A stretch of DNA of 64,000 bases from JBLWXV01 sp048267245. Its GTDB lineage: Bacteria; Bdellovibrionota; Bacteriovoracia; Bacteriovoracales; Bacteriovoracaceae. Positions 59,763-64,000 of the stretch are shown piece by piece. The position numbers and the translations under genes are program-made. The notes beneath the pieces were generated by a model. That model was not told the origin of the DNA and did no database searches. It saw only the letters and a program-made list of their open reading frames with translations. The DNA lies in contig JBLWXV010000002.1 in assembly GCA_048267245.1 (NCBI GenBank), forward strand, positions 682,001-746,000. The letters run 5' to 3'. The number at the start of each line of letters is the position of its first letter. Positions within the stretch are counted from its first letter, which is position 1.

Positions 59763-60581
59763 ATGAAGAGAGAGCGTCGCGGGGATGTCAATAATCAGGA
59801 GTCAAAGCTGGGAGGTCACCTAGGGGTGATTGAGAATTTGATTCGAAAGTCGAGAACACTGGCTGCACTCGTGATTGGGCTTGTGATCATGACAACCTTC
59901 TCAGTAATTCTCGGTCTTTCACTAGCACCGGCGGTTTGGTTAGTGATGTGGGTCTACCAGGTTAGCTCTCACTTAGCCTTTGAGTATAGAGCACTCAGCT
60001 GCGCTCTTGCGCTTGGATTTTCATTTCCCATTTTTACTTTCTGTCTGATTTTTATTGTTCCTCTCTTTAATAAATTATTGCCGTTGCCGGTGAAGGCATA
60101 CCGAGGACCCTGGTACGCATTGCCTACAATCGGTTGGTATGTTCACAACTCTCTTACCTACCTCGTGCGCTACACTGTGCTTGATCTCATTACGCCGTCA
60201 CCTTTGAACGTTCTCTTTTTTAAAATGATGGGCATGAAGATTGGGCGCAATGTGATGATTAACACATCTAATATTTCAGATCCCTGTTTAATAGAGCTTG
60301 GTGATCACGTGACAATTGGCGGCTCGGCCACACTTATGGCCCACTATGGAATGGATGGGTACCTGGTGATTGATAAGCTCGTTATCGGCTCGCGCTCAAT
60401 GGTCGGATTAAAGGCAAGTCTCTTTGGAGGCGTGCATATTGGAGCAAACGCTATGATTGCCCCAGGTGCTATCGTGTATCCAAAAACAATTGTGGGTGAT
60501 GACGTTAAATTTGGGTATCGACAGGAGTTTCGCTCTGATCCTGCTGCTGATCAGACTTCTTTTGGGGGAGAGGACACTTAA
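59763..60581 (+). CDS. Membrane-anchored hexapeptide-repeat acyltransferase
   Basis: A 272-residue protein. Two or three hydrophobic helices lie in the N-terminal half (AALVIGLVIMTTFSVILGL, ALALGFSFPIFTFCLIFIVPL), then a left-handed beta-helix of hexapeptide repeats: MKIGRNVMINTSNI, IELGDHVTIGGSATL, VIGSRSMVGLKASL, HIGANAMIAPGAIV and IVGDDVKFG. Such proteins transfer acetyl or acyl groups, often in surface polysaccharide or lipid modification; a similar layout occurs in the tail of Pls/PosA-type proteins. The start at 59763 is preferred over GTG 59751. Overlaps the next convergent gene by 77 bases. Confidence 0.75.
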   Translation: MKRERRGDVNNQESKLGGHLGVIENLIRKSRTLAALVIGLVIMTTFSVILGLSLAPAVWLVMWVYQVSSHLAFEYRALSCALALGFSFPIFTFCLIFIVPLFNKLLPLPVKAYRGPWYALPTIGWYVHNSLTYLVRYTVLDLITPSPLNVLFFKMMGMKIGRNVMINTSNISDPCLIELGDHVTIGGSATLMAHYGMDGYLVIDKLVIGSRSMVGLKASLFGGVHIGANAMIAPGAIVYPKTIVGDDVKFGYRQEFRSDPAADQTSFGGEDT

Positions 60582-60894
60582 GGCCGTGAATTTTAATCTG
60601 ACCAATGTCGATTCGCGCCTGTCTCGTCTCTTTATTAAATTTAAAATACACGGTTTCACCAGTGAGATCTTCACGACAAGAGAGCTCTTTTGTCTCTGGG
60701 ACCCCTTGGCAAATGGCACTCACTGGAAGGGCGTTGCCCTTTTTGAAGATGAGCTTCGTCGCACCCTTGTGGTCGTAGACTATTGCTGAGAGATTAGGTC
60801 CCTCGCACACAAGGCTTGCTGCCGACGCGCTCTGGGTGCAGAGAACGCTTAAAATAATTGCGTAAATAGCTGTAATTAGTGTGTTTTTTCTCAT
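60505..60894 (-). CDS. Small secreted hypothetical protein
   Basis: A 129-residue protein with a signal peptide (cut after SASA). The mature part has four Cys (SLVCEGPNL, SAICQGV, LSCREDL, GLKCPLP), probably two disulfides, and strand-like segments (GETVYFKFNKETRQARIDIGQIKI), ending in a Gln/Asp-rich tail (KKSDQQQDQSETPVD). No family was recognised. It is convergent with the acyltransferase gene and overlaps it by 77 bases. Confidence 0.65.
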   Translation of the reverse strand: MRKNTLITAIYAIILSVLCTQSASAASLVCEGPNLSAIVYDHKGATKLIFKKGNALPVSAICQGVPETKELSCREDLTGETVYFKFNKETRQARIDIGQIKIHGLKCPLPQKKSDQQQDQSETPVDTQI

Positions 60895-60985
60895 ACCGCC
60901 CAATTATATCCACTTCGAGGACTCTCGGGCTTGATATTGAAAAACTTATAGGGGGCCGTCAACTGGCCAGGCGCTCGACTAAGGC

Positions 60986-61957
60986 TTATCTGAGCTCAAA
61001 AACCGGCATACTCTGGTAGTGGCGCAGAATCTCTCCCACTTGGTCGTAGTCATAGTCTTGGATGAGTCTTCCAAGAGGGACGTTGCCGGGGCGGTGAATA
61101 GGGAGTCGATAGTCGTAGCCATATTCTCTCACTTGATTTTGCTCGCACCACTGGTAGAACTTCGTTGTTTCCTGCGCGGCCTTATCGCGGTCGTCATCTT
61201 TTTGCGGGAAAGTACACACGACTTCAGTTCGAATGATTTCCTGATCGCGCACCATTTTCGATTTAATGAGCTCTAAGTCCTGGTCTTTGTAGCAATGAAA
61301 AAGGCTCTTGCCGATGGTGCAATAACCAAGCATGAGATCGCCATAGTGAAGTTCGAGGGTCTTGGCGAGATGGTCTTCTTCGCTCATGGCAATATCCTTC
61401 GTTTTTCTCAGGAGAAAAATGAGATATTGAGTAAATACAGGAGAGTCTAGTGCCGACCTATTTTGCTCTATCTGATGGATGAGAATATTTAATTCCTTAA
61501 GAGCGGTGGTGGTTATGTTATTTAAGTTCTTATCTTCGAGCTGCTCCATAAATTCATGAAAGCGAAGATGGAGATAGTTCAATCTCTCTTGCGAGAGTTT
61601 GCTTGCGGCCACCAGCTCGCCCTCGATTGTCACGATGGCCTCGCGGTTAATTTGGGCAATCAACTCATTCATGCGCTCAACCCGAAGCTCAAGATCTGCA
61701 AGGCTGGGGCGATGACCGAAGGAAAATCCGTGGGGATAGTTGTCCGCAAATTTGAGGGCCTCTGAAGTGACTTGGATAAATTTCTTGGCCGCCGCACTCT
61801 CACTCAGTTGGTAGGTAAATGCTTTGCGATCACCCTCATTATTTTGAAGTTCAAAGTGTAATTTCATTTCAATAGGGTAGCCACAGATGGGAGAAACGCA
61901 AAGTTGATAATGAACAGCTTGCGGGGAAGTTCTCACTTTTGGGGGACGAGATTTCAA
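60986..61957 (-). CDS. Hypothetical cytoplasmic protein
   Basis: A 323-residue protein starting at TTG (no strong ribosome site; an ATG at 61867 is an alternative). The opening CVSPICGYPIEMKLHFELQNNEGDRKAFTY reads like a PilZ-like or small beta domain, followed by long helices with charged residues (LADLELRVERMNELIAQINRE, LIHQIEQNRSALDSPVFTQYLIFLLRKTKDIAMSEEDHLAKTLELHYGD in pieces) and a C-terminal segment with Tyr and Asp (DYDYDQVGEIL). No family was recognised. Function unknown; coding quality looks good. Confidence 0.65.
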   Translation of the reverse strand: MKSRPPKVRTSPQAVHYQLCVSPICGYPIEMKLHFELQNNEGDRKAFTYQLSESAAAKKFIQVTSEALKFADNYPHGFSFGHRPSLADLELRVERMNELIAQINREAIVTIEGELVAASKLSQERLNYLHLRFHEFMEQLEDKNLNNITTTALKELNILIHQIEQNRSALDSPVFTQYLIFLLRKTKDIAMSEEDHLAKTLELHYGDLMLGYCTIGKSLFHCYKDQDLELIKSKMVRDQEIIRTEVVCTFPQKDDDRDKAAQETTKFYQWCEQNQVREYGYDYRLPIHRPGNVPLGRLIQDYDYDQVGEILRHYQSMPVFELR

Positions 61958-62086
61958 GTTCTTATCTTACATTTTTTAATTATCACTAGATTTTTTGTTT
62001 GTCTTTGGCAATGTGTTTTCAATAACTTAATTTCGAGAAAGATTTCTTAGGTTGGGACTTAATCTCTAAAGCGAGATGATCGCCCT

Positions 62087-62461
62087 ATGACTAGCATCTG
62101 GATTGTCACAGCTAATAATTCTCAAAAGCTCTTGTGTGAAGCTTCCCTCGGTGGCGCTGAACTGCGCTTTTTTCCAAGTTGGGAGGCGTTGATTGCCGAG
62201 TTGGTGGTGACGGCGGAGTCGTTTCACCCTCGTTTTTGCTTTCTCTATGATTTCTACCCCAATCAAACTAAGCAGTGGTTGCCAATGCTTCGCGATGGCC
62301 TGAACCCAGCTTCAGACATCGTTCTCTTTGGGCCTGCGGCTGACCTTGTCAGTATGCAGCGCTACTTTCAAGAAAACCTAATCATCGACTATCTGGGACT
62401 TCCACTCAATGCCGCGAGAGTTCTCGCTAGATTTGAGCGAGGCAAATTGAAGTCCGCTTAG
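62087..62461 (+). CDS. Receiver-like domain protein, degenerate
   Basis: A 124-residue protein with a Rossmann-like alternation of strands and helices (IWIVTANNSQKLLCEASL, RFCFLYDFYPNQTK, DIVLFGPAADL, LIIDYLGLPLNAARVL) that recalls a response-regulator receiver; the acidic pocket and the conserved Lys are not clearly present, so it is probably a pseudo-receiver. No output domain. It stands alone before a YpdA-like gene on the same strand. Function is unknown. Confidence 0.55.
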   Translation: MTSIWIVTANNSQKLLCEASLGGAELRFFPSWEALIAELVVTAESFHPRFCFLYDFYPNQTKQWLPMLRDGLNPASDIVLFGPAADLVSMQRYFQENLIIDYLGLPLNAARVLARFERGKLKSA

Positions 62462-62506
62462 CGGCGATACTTTATTTTTTAATTCATTAGTGGCCATAAT
62501 CAACTC

Positions 62507-63493
62507 ATGAAAATTTATGATTTGATAGTTATTGGTGCTGGCCCTGCTGGAATTAGTATGGCGGCAGAGGCGGTGGTCCAGGGAATTGACTCTGAGAAAA
62601 TTCTTATTTTAGAAAAAGCACCAGAGCATTCGTGGATTATTCGCAAATACTACCCTGAAGAAAAATTGGTCACGGCCAATTACAAAGGGCGAGACGCCGT
62701 TTGTAGTGGTGTAATGTGTCTGAGTGATTCAAGTAAGAAAGAGACTCTCTCTCTACTAGACCAGACGATTCGCGACTACCGCCTGCAGGTCAACTATCGC
62801 GAGGAAGTGCAGTCGCTTAAGAAGGAAGATAATCTTTTCACCTTGGTGACCAACGCGAGCGAATATCAATCCCGAGTTGTCGTTGTCGCCGTTGGCGTTA
62901 TGGGCAAGCCCAATAAGCCCGACTATGAGATTCCAAGTGAGATTAAATCAAAAGTCTTCTTTGATATCTCTTCTCCTCATTTGGCGGGAAGCTCGGTATT
63001 GGTTGTGGGAGGGGGAGACTCGGCCAGTGAGTATGCTCAGTACTTAGTGCAAAAAGGAGCGTGGGTCGATTTTAGCTACCGCGGAGAAGAATTTAAGCGC
63101 ATGAACCCAATCAACCGCTCAAGTCTCCTGGAGCTCGGGGCGCAGGGGAGAGTTGAACTCTTTTTGGGGACTAATATCGAGAGTCTTAGCGCTAAGGATT
63201 CTGGAATCTTCGTCTCGTTTAAAGATCGCCATGATCTCAATCGTCGCTACGATCATATCATCTATGCCCTGGGCGGAAGTACTCCAGAGAATTTTATGTC
63301 TCTCCTAGGGATAGAATTTGAGGGGGGAAAACCCAGACTCACAGAGGGTCTAGAAACATCAGTGCCTGGACTTTTTCTAGTTGGAGATTTATCTGCTGGA
63401 AGAACTGGTGGATCAATTATTTCGGCCTTTAATTCATCACATATGGCGATGGCCGGAATTTGTCGTTCGTACTTAGAATGTAATGGAAATTAA
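62507..63493 (+). CDS. YpdA-like FAD/NADPH disulfide reductase-type flavoprotein
   Basis: A 328-residue protein with two nucleotide-binding domains: FAD site VIGAGPAGISMAAEA at residue 7, and NADPH site LVVGGGDSASEYAQYL at about 165. A second-half FAD motif LFLVGDLSAGRTGGSIISAFNSSHMA is typical. The thioredoxin-reductase CxxC is lacking, as in YpdA-type bacillithiol-disulfide reductases. In an organism that also appears to use glutathione (frmA, gloA), its real substrate is open. A strong terminator follows. Confidence 0.8.
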   Translation: MKIYDLIVIGAGPAGISMAAEAVVQGIDSEKILILEKAPEHSWIIRKYYPEEKLVTANYKGRDAVCSGVMCLSDSSKKETLSLLDQTIRDYRLQVNYREEVQSLKKEDNLFTLVTNASEYQSRVVVVAVGVMGKPNKPDYEIPSEIKSKVFFDISSPHLAGSSVLVVGGGDSASEYAQYLVQKGAWVDFSYRGEEFKRMNPINRSSLLELGAQGRVELFLGTNIESLSAKDSGIFVSFKDRHDLNRRYDHIIYALGGSTPENFMSLLGIEFEGGKPRLTEGLETSVPGLFLVGDLSAGRTGGSIISAFNSSHMAMAGICRSYLECNGN

Positions 63494-63500
63494 TTTGTAG

Positions 63501-63537
63501 AGTTGGCCTGAACATTAACGATCAGGCCAACTTTTTT
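63501..63537 (+). terminator. Strong intrinsic terminator after the YpdA-like gene
   Basis: AGTTGGCCTGA (63501-63511) pairs with TCAGGCCAACT (63522-63532) across a 10-base loop, followed by TTTTTT. It also separates the convergent minus-strand gene. Confidence 0.92.
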
Positions 63538-63543
63538 GCTTGG

Positions 63544-64000
63544 TTAGGCGATAGTGGTCGCGCTTAGGCTCACGCGCTCAATGCCTGATTGAAAATCTGA
63601 CATGAGAGCATCAAGATCCTCAGCTGAGCGATAAGAGAATACTTGGCCCCAAGGAATTTTTCCTTGAAGTGAGAGTCTTGGTCCGCCCACCATTAGTTTT
63701 ACGTGGTGAGGAATAAAGCTCACGAGTTCTCTTAGATAGTTTGATAGCTGGTCATTAAGCGTCTTATTAATTAGAGGACTAATCCCCAGACAAATACTAT
63801 CAATCTTCATCGCCATAAGCGTATCTTGTAGAGTTGATAGGGGAACGTTGCTTCCGAGGAAGAAGACGTTGTAGTCCCACTCTCTTGCAAGAAGTGCTGA
63901 TTGGATAATGTGAAGTTCATAGGGATCGCCCTCTGGTGAGGCAATCAACATCGTTGGACGACCCTCTTGGAAGGGCTTGCCACCTCCGAAAGCGACCGGG
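63544..64000 (-). CDS. Cobalamin (B12)-binding-domain protein, N-terminus outside window
   Basis: Open through the window edge; the visible C-terminal about 150 residues form a B12-binding domain: TMLIASPEGDPYELHIIQSALL carries the E-x-H element (Glu-Leu-His) that binds cobalt in MerR/CarH-like proteins, then NVFFLGSNVP, DSICLGISPL and LMVGGPRLSL. The usual Gly after the His (ExHxxG) is Gln here. MerR-B12 photoreceptors of the CarH type end this way, so the gene may be a light- or B12-dependent regulator, but the DNA-binding part is not visible. Starts beyond base 64000. Confidence 0.7.
   Translation of the reverse strand, partial: PVAFGGGKPFQEGRPTMLIASPEGDPYELHIIQSALLAREWDYNVFFLGSNVPLSTLQDTLMAMKIDSICLGISPLINKTLNDQLSNYLRELVSFIPHHVKLMVGGPRLSLQGKIPWGQVFSYRSAEDLDALMSDFQSGIERVSLSATTIA

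Noticed and set aside
1..64000. tRNA, rRNA, CRISPR arrays, insertion sequences, attachment sites, riboswitches
   Set aside because: No cloverleaf with a CCA end, repeat-spacer array, transposase gene, terminal inverted repeats or known riboswitch consensus was recognised by eye.

Overview
The window is about 64 kb of a gene-dense, mid-GC, Gram-negative chromosome. I infer a member of the Bdellovibrionota, most likely a Bacteriovorax- or Halobacteriovorax-like predator. The basis is the density of lipoproteins and signal peptides, several secreted HExxH metallopeptidases, a trypsin-LRR protein, a YkuD_2-type L,D-transpeptidase, DUF3750, AgmX/PglI-type C-termini and tight convergent gene packing. 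No rRNA, tRNA, CRISPR array, insertion sequence or prophage was seen, and no gap reaches 300 bases, so the taxonomic call rests on gene content alone.

Layout. 1-5300: tail of a DUF883-like membrane anchor, a ChaN-like protein, the glutathione-dependent formaldehyde pair (frmA, fghA) with a divergent LysR regulator, and a solute-binding-like secreted protein. 5300-13500: Hsp20, a very unusual DEAD-box helicase fused to a complete Jag-type (Jag_N-KH-R3H) module, prephenate dehydratase, an ABC-F ATPase with one dead composite site, and a TetR/hydrolase/HEAT operon. 13600-27900: a radical SAM protein, a trypsin-LRR protease, two secreted metallopeptidases, gloA, an L,D-transpeptidase, a porin, an MFS transporter and a BPI/TULIP-like secreted protein. 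28000-35100: YceI, an AgmX/PglI-domain protein, and a six-gene zinc-uptake operon whose promoter overlaps a palindrome. 35200-46050: a 965-residue secreted protein of unknown function, a betaine/choline-type ABC importer, an MscS channel, regulators, a secreted ADP-ribosyltransferase, CreA, TatD and TcdA.

46000-56930 looks like one functional unit. A response regulator, a sensor kinase and an MMPL/RND transporter are transcribed leftward. Divergently, a rightward operon encodes a membrane methyltransferase-like protein, a YceI lipocalin, a type III polyketide synthase, an ICMT-type methyltransferase, an acyl carrier protein, a fatty acyl-AMP ligase and a FAD monooxygenase. Known type III PKS clusters (SrsABC, BpsAB, ArsABCD) suggest that the acyl group is activated and loaded on the ACP, extended to an alkyl-pyrone, -resorcinol or -quinone lipid, methylated and hydroxylated, and perhaps carried by YceI and exported by the MMPL protein.

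57000-64000: a zinc metallopeptidase with an ATP-grasp ligase, a secreted protein made of three exact 34-residue cysteine repeats, a hexapeptide acyltransferase, small hypotheticals, a YpdA-like flavoprotein and a truncated B12-binding protein.

The strongest novelty candidates are the helicase-Jag fusion, the FAAL/ACP/type III PKS lipid cluster with its own two-component system and transporter, the zinc operon with unusual His/Cys-rich accessory proteins, the secreted ADP-ribosyltransferase, the BPI-like protein and the 34-residue cysteine-repeat protein. All functions are read from sequence motifs and memory of families; no database search was run.
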